Source: Hofstenia miamia (taxonomy: Eukaryota; Xenacoelomorpha; Acoela). From it: a stretch of DNA of 64,000 nucleotides. The stretch is from assembly GCA_004352715.1 (NCBI GenBank), contig SCFE01000008.1, positions 3,453,084-3,517,083 on the forward strand. The letters are read 5' to 3'. Under the pieces are notes generated by a model, which saw nothing but the letters and a program-made list of their open reading frames with translations, was not told where the DNA came from and made no database searches. The position numbers were made by a program, and so were the translations under genes. Positions 1-9,974 of the stretch are shown piece by piece (the stretch's first letter is position 1; every line of letters starts with the position of its first letter).

Positions 1-2930
1 TAGTAGGCCATGGTCCCACATAGTTATCGACCCCTATTTTGTAACAATGTGAGGCCCTAATGAACAATAGACTCAAATAAGGAAAATATGGAGTTCTAAA
101 ATTAGAGGCTTTAAAGACAAGTCTATTTCATCAAAAAAGATTTTTATGTAATCTAAGCAAAAACTTACAAATGTATGTATAATGATTTTTTTTTGAAATA
201 ACATAAAATGGCGAACTAAGCAGCATTTCATCGATTTAATAAAACATTTAGAAACATTTAGTGACAACTTACACAAACAATTACCTCAAAGGCAACAGAA
301 CAGTAAATAGTATATTTTCAACGAATTTTAAGATAACATATTTTGCAGGATAGTAAATTTTTGATGGACACTAAATTTTACCATGGATCTAAGTAAATAT
401 ATTTCTTCAAGTCAGGTGTTAAAACAAGAGGTGACACTATCTCCAAAATCATTAAACATTAATTACTTTTAAGATCGGTCGCAGCAAAAATAAATACAGA
501 TCCTTGCAATTCTTAACAGTGAATGTTCTTAGTAACCATGAATGTTAAATTACAAATTAAGTTCTCATGGGAGTACGAGATCAGTACACACCGTGCCACT
601 CAAACGAGCAATGGACAGTGAAAGTTAATATATTGTTAACAAATTAGTGAAAGGGAAATCATATTTTTGTTTTTTTGGTTAATTGATAATTGAGGCATTC
701 AAAGTTAAAAAATTTCAAAATTCCTGAATTTTTAAAAAATAAGTTATATAGGATTATACATTTATGCTCGTAAGACAACAAAGTACATAGAAGCCGCCAC
801 ATTTAGACATCTGGATACAACGGCCCATTATGTTGGATTGATAGCCAAAAAATGAACTTAACATCTCGAAATTTTTCAAAAGTCAAAATATTAACCTTAA
901 TATTATTTTATTACCAACAGTTTTGCTGACAATGATACACTATCTATCGAATCTGGTTCAACATATGTATACGGTGTTTCAAACTAATTGGCTATATAGA
1001 AGCATTTTAATAAAATTTTCCATACTACATAGAAGGAGTCTAGTTTTTCCAAAACATTATTTTCTATGACTATTTCTTAGAAAGAGAATCGATCCTGGAA
1101 TTAGTAATGAAGATAGAGGATACAAAATGTTATAGTAGTCATCATCTAGTTTTTTAGTTATTCATGTCAAAGTATCATTTTGTGGAAAGATCAGATGGAA
1201 GAAAATATCTCACTAAGTCATTAATGATGCTAATTAAGCAGCATGGCGGCAGTTAACCCGCATTTGTTTGGTAAAATTACATATTAAAAACCAATTATGA
1301 GAATGACGCTTTTAAATTTTTTAAAACAATTTTGAGCCAAATTTGAAATTGTCAATAATGTCTGCTTAAAAATCCAGGCTTTTTGAAGAAAATTTCAAAA
1401 AAATTATTAATGATGTAAAATGATGCAATTTGAAAAGTGTGAATTACTAGAGAATAATTATGCCAAATATCAACCATCAGCAATGAATATTTACAAAATA
1501 ACAATGTCACAAATATCACTTACACACGTAAAATGGCGAAAGAGAAAAACCAACTTTATGAGCAGCCAGTTGGTAATTTCAACATTTCATATCACTTCGC
1601 ACTGATATTAAATCCTAAGGTAACATGCACAACGAAATTTCGAAAAAATGTTGATGAGGAAAAAATGCTATAATAGAAAAAATGTCAATGTCTCAGCAAA
1701 TATTCAATGTGAGAAATATTATCTTCAATTTCGCGCGTATGAAATTTGCTATGTTAATACATTAGTGAGAAAATGTAATAATAAATTCTGATGTTTCTTT
1801 ATCATCTAGAAAGGCATCTATTATCAATCTCTGTCAGGAAGGCTTTGTCTGACATTTCACTATTGCATATTATGTTGTTGATCTCTTAAAGAACCTGCCA
1901 GGATTTTCAAAAATTTTATTCCCAAGTCGATTTTTCAATAGAAAAATTGAAAGTGTCTATTTCAAACACGTTTTACACCAAAACATATTAATCTATAAAA
2001 CCATTTACGATGATTTATTGCTGACTAAGCCTTCTTGTTTAAGTGGCGCTATTTCACTTTGTTGTAAAGCATGTAATGAACTTGCCAGTTGAATTATCGC
2101 ACAAAGCTTATTTAGCTTTCCTCCGTTTAGTGGTGTGCAATTAAAATGATTCAAATTTCTTGAGATGAAAGAAAAAAAGAGCTAAAATACGAATCTACGA
2201 ATTATTTTACAAAGAAAGACTAACTTAAGAGTTAAAATACTTAGACAATCTCAAATTGAGCAAATGGGCAAAACCTTAGTATATAGGGAAAGTAATTGTA
2301 AACTCAAAGAAACTGAAGATTTGAATAGTTTTTTTGTAAATTTAATGAGGACATTCACAAGGATGACGACATACAAATACCTTAAAATGAAGACCTAACC
2401 CTTTTATAACAGAGGAAAAATGCCCAAGATTTTTATTAGGTTGAAAGATGGCAAATCTAAGGAACGAGAAATGACTCAAATTTGGTTCTACAAAGAATTT
2501 TCGGCTAAAATTAGTGAAATATTTGCTGGCCTTTATAACAGGTGCATATTTTGATAACTGGAAAAGAGCAATTGTTAGACCACATATAGTTAAAAAATGA
2601 CCACTGCACAAAAGACGCATATAGAAAAATCATAAAAATTATCTTAACTGAGTTTTCAAAAAATATATGGCCTAATAATAAATTATCGCTCTCTGTGTAT
2701 AACTCACTACCTGTACTATTATTAACAATTCTACGGCATGTTTGCTCTATAGAAACACAACATGAAATGTTTATTTGAATAACGACTATAAAACTTAACA
2801 TATATCAACAGAAACACGAATAATTTTTTAGCTGTTTAAAAGAACATTGTAAACTTTCAATATTTGCATGTCCTAATATTAGGACTCTACGAGTACTCGA
2901 GGTACAAAACTCAACTCGACATTTCGAATA
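1..2930. other. AT-rich intergenic DNA, no gene recognised
   Basis: No open frame in this stretch has a recognisable domain. Frames up to about 96 codons (for example minus strand 2342-2801) are rich in F, I, S and N as expected from translated AT-rich DNA. No tRNA-like or terminal-repeat structure was found. Confidence 0.6.
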
Positions 2931-2938
2931 CCCTTAAC

Positions 2939-3290
2939 CAGACTTGTCAATGAGCCGAGCCGAGCCGAGCCGAGCCGAGCTTGAGCAGAGTATTGGATAT
3001 ACAACGAGCCCAAACCGAGCCGTTTTTGGGCAAACCAAATTTATAGAGCTGCTTGTTAATTCGATTATGCAGATTTCTCTAATTTTTTCATTCACTTATA
3101 ATCGAATTTTAGAAATGTTTATTAAATAATGGGAAGCGCAATTGAAAAAATTCTGAGAGCACAATATATTTAAAAAAAAATACCGAGATGAAACGAGCCT
3201 CATTGAAAGATTTTCTGTGGCGAGTCGAGTCGAACTTACTCAAAATTTAAGCGAGCCGAGCTTAGTAATTTCGGCTCGTTGACAAGTCTG
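2939..3290. mobile_element. Small hAT-like non-autonomous element with GAGCC repeats
   Basis: The ends are inverted copies: the left reads CAGACTTGTCAATGAGCCGA and the right, reverse-complemented, reads CAGACTTGTCAACGAGCCGA, a 20-bp terminal repeat with one mismatch. Just inside the left end is a short run of the pentamer GAGCC; the right subterminal region also carries GAGCC/GAGTC motifs. The 8 bp outside each end (2931-2938 and 3291-3298) agree at only about five positions, so a target duplication is not clean. A CAG start with subterminal repeats is typical of hAT MITEs. It has no transposase; the 61-codon frame across it is probably fortuitous. Confidence 0.6.
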
Positions 3291-3454
3291 CCAACAACCA
3301 CAACCAACTCGATATTAGTCTGAACAGCATCTATCCTTCTTCAATTTTTGCCTGTAATGTCGAAGAATCCATGGACCTTTCACTATTACTCTCAAATTGC
3401 GAGCCATACTAATATACTAAGATAACATATACAAATATACACAAATATATATAT

Positions 3455-3726
3455 ATATACCAAACATAAAATTTACAATAGAACAAGAAAATGAGAAAAT
3501 AAATTTTTTAGATGTTACTGTAACAAATGTTGAAAGATCATATGAAACTGAAATATTTATTAAGAAAACGAACAGCGGTCTTAACATACCATTTGATTCT
3601 TATTGTGATCCAAAATATATGTTAAACATAATCAGATGTTTGTGTCAAAGAATTATCAAAATATCATCATCATATTTAAAAATTACAAATTCATTAGATC
3701 GATTATATGACATGTTTGGTGATAAT
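3455..3726 (+). pseudogene. Penelope-like element reverse transcriptase, C-terminal part (5' half of split copy)
   Basis: One open frame reads through a region containing INFLDVTV, then a K-T-x-S-G-L-N-I-P-F-D-S-Y-C motif and an N-I-I-R-C-L run. These match the end of the PLE reverse transcriptase, which usually reads NFLDVTV...KPT.T..Y....S.HP..K...I..L. The catalytic YxDD palm motif would lie upstream and is missing: the fragment starts next to a short TA tract near 3450, so this copy is 5'-truncated. At 3726 the frame is interrupted by a hAT transposon and the element resumes at 5405. PLEs are retroelements that join this RT to a GIY-YIG endonuclease, found here at 5584-5852. Confidence 0.8.
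3719..3726. repeat. 8-bp target site duplication, left copy (GTGATAAT)
   Basis: GTGATAAT directly precedes the hAT element and is repeated perfectly at 5397-5404 directly after it. An 8-bp duplication is the signature of hAT insertion. Removing the element and one copy restores local PLE reading-frame continuity. Confidence 0.9.
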
Positions 3727-5396
3727 CAAGGCTGGTTACAGCAATGCTGGATTCAGCCAATCAAATTTCAGTTGCGTAATTCAGCATTCAACACGCTACC
3801 GCATTGTTGCATTGTATAGCTACATTGCAGATTTAAAAATGCCTTTGTATCTGAGTCATTATGAAGCTGCACCGGTGCACAAAATGAAGTGCAAGCACTG
3901 CAAGGGGACAGTCAAATATGTCAATTCTCATTCCAGTGTTCTGCGAAGCCATACGATTACCAAGCACCAGGATCTCCTTGCTCCAAATGGAAAAGTCAAA
4001 GTACCCAAGATTGAAGATTACTATTCCAGTAACAGAAGCATATTACCGAATTTGCAAATGCTTGATACGAAGGTATTGCCGACTGCTGCTCAAAGCACGT
4101 CATGCCTTGCGATTTGGTTGAAGATAAAATTTTTTAATGGGCCTATGACTACCGAACAAGAAACAGAGAGAAATTATCCGGGCGGATGTCGGAGTTGGCG
4201 GTTGATTGGACGGTTCGTAAAATCACGTGAATGGGCAAATTCATATGTGCTATATGATATCTACAGGACCGAATAAGCATTTTTACCTGAAAAGTGTCGT
4301 TGTTAATGCTAAAACTGCAGCGAGCCTATTCTCGATATTGAGAACGGTGATTGCATGTGTGGCAGGTAATGCACCTGCAATGCAAAGCTCATTCCGACTC
4401 ATGGCAACGGAATACCCAGCGATTTTGTACTCTGGGTGTGCTGCACATATAATGAATTTGCTGATGGGTGATGTATAGAACATAGATTCTGTGAAAGATA
4501 CAATTCAAACAATATTGCGAGAAGGAAAGATTTCTCGTTATTTTGTCAATCGCTGGAACTCCGGTTGTGAGGCAATTAGAAACGCATCTGAGAAGAATCT
4601 GTTCAGTGAAGCTGAAATGTCAAAATTTGAGAAAACTAGACAAATTCTCAAAGAAGTGACGGTTCAGCTCGATCGCATCCAGAAAGACTCTGCGAATGTC
4701 AAGCATGTTATCAGTGCATTCGCGTCAATTCTAAAAGTTTGGTCTCAGAACACAACGCTGCCAGACTCTATCCGTGCCCTACTCAAAGGATTTTGAATCA
4801 AACGCTGAAAAATGTTCGGGAAAGGATCTCTTCGTAGACTGACATTTCTTGAAAAGAGCAATTTTTGAAGAGGATTACCTTCAGCTGTTTGAGTTATAGG
4901 AATCGGACGACGCAGTGGCCAAGAATTGGGCCGAATCATTTCTTCCGAGAGCAAAATTCTTAGAATTTGAGCAAGAACGCATCGAAATGGAAGACACTAT
5001 CACCGTGGGACAGGAAATAGACTGACAACTGCAGACTTCACAGAGGCATCCGAAACACAATACAGAAAGTTTTGATCTCGGAGGCCTGTGTGGAGTGCGC
5101 TTTTTCCAAGCATAAACGTGTGCATTCAAACTTGCGAGCCAGATTGAAAGCGGAAAAACTTGACGAACAACTATTCATTCGTTATAACTTCGAAAGAATT
5201 CTGGACATTGCGAACAAAGAATGCGAAGAATTACAGGATGAACCATTTGAGTACGAAATGTTTGAAGTTACTGAGAAGTTAGCAATAAAATTATTGCCTT
5301 GAATTATTGTTTTAATTTTTGATGAATTCAGCATTCAACACGTGCTGTACAACATTCAACAAGTTTCTGCTGTATTCAACTTTTTAAGCAACCCTG
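3727..5396 (+). mobile_element. hAT DNA transposon inserted in the PLE
   Basis: The 1670-bp element is bounded by perfect GTGATAAT duplications. Its termini are imperfect inverted repeats, CAAGGCTGGTT on the left and CAGGGTTGCTT as the reverse complement of the right end. An 18-nt sequence, AATTCAGCATTCAACACG, occurs in the same orientation near both ends (3778-3795 and 5325-5342), with further ATTCAAC motifs close by; these are candidate transposase-binding sites. The element carries one transposase gene in the plus orientation, broken by frameshifts and stops. It is shorter than typical autonomous hATs of 2.5-4 kb, so it has probably lost internal sequence. Confidence 0.85.
3839..5302 (+). 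pseudogene. hAT transposase pseudogene (BED finger, DUF659-like core, hAT C-terminal domain)
   Basis: From the ATG at 3839 the first segment has a BED-type zinc finger: a C-x2-C pair (CKHC) followed by H-x4-H (HTITKH). The frame is then lost. A second segment (about 4227-4478) matches the DUF659/RNase H-like core and ends in GCAAHIMNLL, a conserved hAT block; where relatives carry a D-N-A-x-N-M type catalytic block, this copy reads G-N-A-P-A-M, so the aspartate appears lost. A third segment (4491-4796) continues with a conserved RW and helical linker. The last (5072-5302) has the hAT dimerisation-region motif with AFSKHKRVHSNLRARL and KLDEQLFIRYN. In-frame stops separate the segments, so no functional transposase is made. 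Confidence 0.85.
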
Positions 5397-5404
5397 GTGA
5401 TAAT
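5397..5404. repeat. 8-bp target site duplication, right copy (GTGATAAT)
   Basis: Perfect copy of the octamer at 3719-3726, directly abutting the right terminus of the hAT element. PLE sequence resumes immediately after it. Confidence 0.9.
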
Positions 5405-5855
5405 GGATATACACATCATTTTATAAAACTGTAGATCAATGGTTATTGGCAACTAATATGAAAAATCTGATGAAGAAATAATAGAAACTAAAAAGATATA
5501 TATTGGAAATAATACAATTCAATTGAAAAATGAGCTACGATCATTTAATACAATTCTAAAATTTACAAATATTCCAATATTTCAATGATTCAAAACATTA
5601 AATTTAATTCGCAACAAAGATCAAATATCAAAAGTATTGGTTTTATCATTAGTGTATAAATATACTTGTGATGATTTTAAGAAATCATACATCAGTGAAA
5701 CCATTCGTCATTTTGATATGCGAATCAAAGAGCACATCGATGGCCATTTAACTTCAGAAATTTTTAATCATAATATCAAAATCGAAAGTTTTGAGATCAT
5801 TGCAGAAGCCATTGAAAAAAGTATTGGATTTGACATTAATAAATTTATATAGTTG
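5405..5855 (+). pseudogene. Penelope-like element, RT tail and GIY-YIG endonuclease (3' half of split copy)
   Basis: After the hAT insertion the PLE resumes in frame for about a dozen codons, then stops and frameshifts appear. From about 5637 to the TAG at 5850-5852 a frame reads VYKYTCDDFKKSYISETIRH followed by R-I-K-E-H. This is the PLE form of the GIY-YIG nuclease, whose usual pattern is VYKFTC..C...YIGET.R.L..R..EH. The arginine and the KEH histidine are kept, but the glycine of YIG is serine here. The nuclease would nick target DNA for reverse transcription. Stops upstream and loss of the RT core mean this copy is dead. Confidence 0.8.
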
Positions 5856-5978
5856 GTAAATAGTCCCTTTCAAACAAACTTTATGATTAGGGAATTGAAG
5901 TTAAGCAGCCCAATGTTCTAAAACATGTAGATGTCAGTATGTTAACTGATCTTCGTATTTTGCTGCTCGGATGCTATA

Positions 5979-5984
<6 letters not shown>

Positions 5985-6055
<71 letters not shown>

Positions 6056-6056
6056 T
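5985..6056. repeat. TA/CA microsatellite
   Basis: About 70 bp of TA dinucleotides with a central CACACACA interruption, shortly after the end of the PLE fragment. The minus-strand frame with runs of Y and I is a translation of this tract and not a gene. Confidence 0.95.
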
Positions 6057-7150
6057 AATATTTATATACAATAGTATTTTAGCATATATTTTGTGCAAAT
6101 GCAAAAATAAAAATTGAAGTAAGCATGCGAAGGAGCAAAAGTAAATATTCTTGGGAAAGGAATTGCAACTGCAATGGCTCTTGCAAGTGATAACATTTGC
6201 ATACAGCAAAGTAAAATAACGACTATGAACATTTATCTAAGCATTTTTCCCAAACTTTGATAAATATTAAACTGGTCCAAAAATAAAAATATTTGAAAAC
6301 TTGAGCTCCAGAAGGACGCTCCTCTTTATTTTAGTGTGAAATATTCTACCAAAACTTAAACATTTAGAGGTCGCTCAAAAAATTTACTTTTTACTTGTTA
6401 CATTAATTTTCAGTATTTGGGCCATCAACTACATGTAATCAAGTTTAGTTGCACTTGGTTCGAAATGATAAAGTTGTCACTTTAATTGTAGGTAAATCAG
6501 TGTATGTATGTTAACAGTTTCTATACATTGTTGGATAGTTTCCACTTAGTATAAACGTAGGCCAATTGCAGAATGCTGGACTTGTGGTAGAAACACGTGC
6601 AACACTCAGCAATGGATACATTCACAATCGATTATGATAATTTCGAAAGCCTTAAATAAGCTACCATCCCTAAGTTCCCACAGTCTTAATTTAGACACCC
6701 TATGCTGAACGTGGTCTTTTCTTATTTTTTCAGTAACCAATCAAGTCAACTGTTGCTCCAAGATTGTCAAATATTGAAAATTTTAGCAATCTAAAGGACT
6801 TACTATTTAATAAAGTTCAATTTCTACATAATGCTGCTTTAGTAAGTTGTGGGATACGATTTTCTATGTTCAGATATCAGTCTCAGTAGACAAAACTCTC
6901 TGAAACGCATAATTATGTAATTCTAGTAAGTTGCATTCAGAAAAAAGCAATCAACCAATACTTTTTAAAGCCCAAATCGGCCTTTTAGCTGCCAATGCTC
7001 TTATATCAACAATATTTATAAATTATGGCATTGGTTTTAGGCCGGAACGGAAAACGTCCAACATACATAAATATATATATATATATATATATATACTTTA
7101 TATATATATATATATAAATATAATTAAATGATATTTTGCTAAGACTTAGC
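6057..7150. other. No gene recognised; AT-rich DNA with a TA tract at about 7070-7118
   Basis: No domain, splice-flanked exon or transposon terminus could be supported. The short plus-strand frame ending in the TA tract (6931-7131) ends in I/Y repeats and is not convincing as a gene. Confidence 0.5.
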
Positions 7151-7324
7151 ATATTATGAAAGATTTATTCCGCAGACATGTTTCGCTACATACATATAGC
7201 TTCGTCAGTGCATATAGAGTATAGAGGGAAAGTTTAGAAAAGTTTAAGAATGCTAATATGGTTTAATTACCTATTTAAAAGTTTTTTACGTTGTTGTTTT
7301 ATTAATAATGCTTCAGTGATCTTG
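7151..7324 (-). repeat. PLE-type terminal repeat, left arm of 174-bp inverted repeat, with hammerhead-like motif on minus strand
   Basis: This arm is the reverse complement of 7392-7565 with about two mismatches over 174 bp. Read on the minus strand it has the same hammerhead-like core as the right arm (CTGACGA, a short stem, GAAAC, TGTC). In known PLEs, pseudo-LTRs (pLTRs) carry such ribozymes and can be arranged as inverted repeats. A 67-bp spacer (7325-7391) separates the arms, so the unit can form a long cruciform in DNA or a long hairpin in RNA. Confidence 0.75.
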
Positions 7325-7391
7325 AAATTTACTTACATCATCACCAAGCAACAAAAGATCATTTTAAAATATTAACAAAGAACAAACATAC

Positions 7392-7565
7392 CAAGATCAC
7401 TGAAGCATTATTAATAAAACAACAACGTAAAAAACTTTTAAATAGACAATTAAACCATATTAGCATTCTTAAACTTTTCTAAACTTTCCCTCTATACTCT
7501 ATATGCACTGACGAAGCTATATGTATGTAGCGAAACATGTCTGCGGAATAAATCTTTCATAATAT
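7392..7565 (+). repeat. PLE-type terminal repeat, right arm of 174-bp inverted repeat
   Basis: Right arm of the inverted repeat, ending in the TA tract that runs into the assembly gap. It contains the plus-strand hammerhead-like motif at 7504-7545 and ends CGGAATAAATC, a form common downstream of the ribozyme in PLE termini. Assignment to a PLE rests on this motif pair and on the PLE protein remnants 2 kb upstream. Confidence 0.75.
7504..7545 (+). ncRNA. Hammerhead-ribozyme-like motif
   Basis: Core CTGACGA is at 7508-7514 and GAAA at 7532-7535. Stem I can form between TGCA (7504-7507) and TGCG (7542-7545, one G-U pair). Stem II forms between GCTA (7516-7519) and TAGC (7528-7531) with an 8-nt loop. 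Stem III is the minimal ACA/TGT pair (7535-7540), and C7541 follows as the expected cleavage nucleotide of a GTC triplet. One extra A (7515) lies between the core and stem II relative to the strict consensus, and stem III has essentially no loop, as is common in PLE ribozymes that act as dimers. Self-cleavage is inferred, not shown. The same motif lies on the minus strand in the left arm. Confidence 0.65.
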
Positions 7566-7602
7566 ATATATATATATATATGTATACTGTATATATATAT
7601 AT

Positions 7603-8602
7603 NNNNNNNNNNNNNNNNNNNNNNNNNNNNNNNNNNNNNNNNNNNNNNNNNNNNNNNNNNNNNNNNNNNNNNNNNNNNNNNNNNNNNNNNNNNNNNNNNN
7701 NNNNNNNNNNNNNNNNNNNNNNNNNNNNNNNNNNNNNNNNNNNNNNNNNNNNNNNNNNNNNNNNNNNNNNNNNNNNNNNNNNNNNNNNNNNNNNNNNNNN
7801 NNNNNNNNNNNNNNNNNNNNNNNNNNNNNNNNNNNNNNNNNNNNNNNNNNNNNNNNNNNNNNNNNNNNNNNNNNNNNNNNNNNNNNNNNNNNNNNNNNNN
7901 NNNNNNNNNNNNNNNNNNNNNNNNNNNNNNNNNNNNNNNNNNNNNNNNNNNNNNNNNNNNNNNNNNNNNNNNNNNNNNNNNNNNNNNNNNNNNNNNNNNN
8001 NNNNNNNNNNNNNNNNNNNNNNNNNNNNNNNNNNNNNNNNNNNNNNNNNNNNNNNNNNNNNNNNNNNNNNNNNNNNNNNNNNNNNNNNNNNNNNNNNNNN
8101 NNNNNNNNNNNNNNNNNNNNNNNNNNNNNNNNNNNNNNNNNNNNNNNNNNNNNNNNNNNNNNNNNNNNNNNNNNNNNNNNNNNNNNNNNNNNNNNNNNNN
8201 NNNNNNNNNNNNNNNNNNNNNNNNNNNNNNNNNNNNNNNNNNNNNNNNNNNNNNNNNNNNNNNNNNNNNNNNNNNNNNNNNNNNNNNNNNNNNNNNNNNN
8301 NNNNNNNNNNNNNNNNNNNNNNNNNNNNNNNNNNNNNNNNNNNNNNNNNNNNNNNNNNNNNNNNNNNNNNNNNNNNNNNNNNNNNNNNNNNNNNNNNNNN
8401 NNNNNNNNNNNNNNNNNNNNNNNNNNNNNNNNNNNNNNNNNNNNNNNNNNNNNNNNNNNNNNNNNNNNNNNNNNNNNNNNNNNNNNNNNNNNNNNNNNNN
8501 NNNNNNNNNNNNNNNNNNNNNNNNNNNNNNNNNNNNNNNNNNNNNNNNNNNNNNNNNNNNNNNNNNNNNNNNNNNNNNNNNNNNNNNNNNNNNNNNNNNN
8601 NN
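7603..8602. other. Assembly gap, exactly 1000 N
   Basis: The run is exactly 1000 bases, so it is probably a placeholder of unknown true length. It begins inside a TA tract directly after the hammerhead inverted repeat, a structure likely to break assembly. A frame spanning the gap is meaningless. Confidence 0.98.
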
Positions 8603-9126
8603 GTTCTGAGTAAACGGAATCTTTGTTTTATAGTCTGTTTCGAAGAAAAGGCAGGTGTAGTTCAGTATTGTTGGGATAAATCAGTTTTGTAGTAATTGAA
8701 GTTGTGCAATTCTAATCAATTGTATGTGCAACACAAAATGAAATGGGACAAAGACAAACTCCTAAGGAACACCCTAACATTTATCCAAGTCAATGTAAGT
8801 CTGACAATTCTAATAATATTTGAGAGATTTCAAACAATATTTCATGGTCAAGTGTATGAATTTGCTGATAACAGACCCAACATAATAAGAATGGCGCATT
8901 CATGATTTGTCATGGAAACTAATATATCATTCTAGATTTTATAAAAACATGCCTCATTAGAATAAAAAAGCTTTCAGCAAAATACGAATTATAGGCTTCT
9001 GCTAATTTAAGCTTTGCATTATGTTAAGGCAATTAAATTCAGCAAAATATATGGATGAAAAAAAAGGCAAATTGTAGCAACATCTATGAAATATTTCCCT
9101 TGAAGAACAGCAGAACTACAATGCAT
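8603..9126. other. Unassigned DNA between the gap and the duplicated block
   Basis: A 69-codon plus-strand frame (8696-8905) has no recognisable features. This stretch has normal CpG frequency for the window. No homology to the sequence left of the second block copy (around 44 kb) could be seen. Confidence 0.5.
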
Positions 9127-9305
9127 ATTGCTTAGCCATACAGAAAATCTAAGAAATTTCATAAGAATGTAGGTCATTTAGCCCAATTGTTAAAAATATT
9201 TTTAGGTCATGTATTAATAGAGCACTCGCAGAACAGAATTTTGTATGCCATCGTGCAATTAAAGTATTTAGGAGAAGGAAATATTTTGTGCAATGATACT
9301 TAAGT

Positions 9306-9308
<3 letters not shown>

Positions 9309-9350
<42 letters not shown>
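9309..9350. repeat. TA microsatellite
   Basis: About 42 bp of TA repeats; the copy in the second block is at about 44488-44529. The minus-strand 84-codon frame across it is a translated repeat. Confidence 0.95.
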
Positions 9351-9352
<2 letters not shown>

Positions 9353-9353
<1 letters not shown>

Positions 9354-9398
9354 AGAATGTTCTCTTCTAGGGACTTTCTTCCACAGTGGAACATTCTA
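9353..9398. repeat. Short perfect inverted repeat TAGAATGTTC / GAACATTCTA
   Basis: Ten-base arms at 9353-9362 and 9389-9398 are perfectly complementary with a 26-base loop, directly after the TA tract. The duplicate is at 44532-44577. The arms contain TTC/GAA triplets as in heat-shock elements, but the spacing does not fit a standard site. Its function is unknown. Confidence 0.6.
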
Positions 9399-9974
9399 AC
9401 CAAATAAACAACAAATGAACAATTACTAAAACAACATAATCCCTATGTTCAGCTCATCAAAAATTGAAAGACCACACTGACTTGTTATCATACATTTAAA
9501 CAAAAAACCTTACTCCATTATTCAGCTACTGTACATGTTAATAATTAATATAAAATAATAAGAAAAAACAGCATAAGATAACCAGAAAAGTAAGGGCCAA
9601 TTTGGGAAAATTTATTATACCTAAAATGTTAGTAAAGTAGTGGTTTGGGAAATATCTAATTAAAAACAATACAACTGATCATTGGGAATTCAAAACTTAA
9701 ATTAAAATTCTGAAAGTATCAGAAATAACACTTAAAACAAAGATAAATATTTATGGCAAACAAAAAGTGCTGAGCAGATGATCAGTCATTGATTTAACAA
9801 TTCAAAATTAAATTAAGCACACACTAATGGATGACTCAAAAGCCAACACCAATAAAAAATAAGCATAAAGCACATGGATAATAATGTAAAAAAATAGAAC
9901 TGAAATCTCTCATATTCACCACTAAAAATACAAATCAGTTATAATAATTGAGATTATGCTACAATATGTATATT

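Noticed and set aside
5467-5490. CTGATGAAG...GAAAC near 5467 as another hammerhead
   Set aside because: No stem II or stem I pairing can be formed, and it lies in PLE coding sequence.
5934-6209. Minus-strand frame with long I/Y runs, and similar frames at 9149-9403, 11396-11723, 16319-16615 and 23502-23809
   Set aside because: They are translations of TA microsatellites and flanks; the one at 23502-23759 overlaps a true exon but runs past its splice donor.
7580-8692. A 370-codon open frame across the N run
   Set aside because: Nearly all of it is the 1000-N gap; it has no real sequence behind it.
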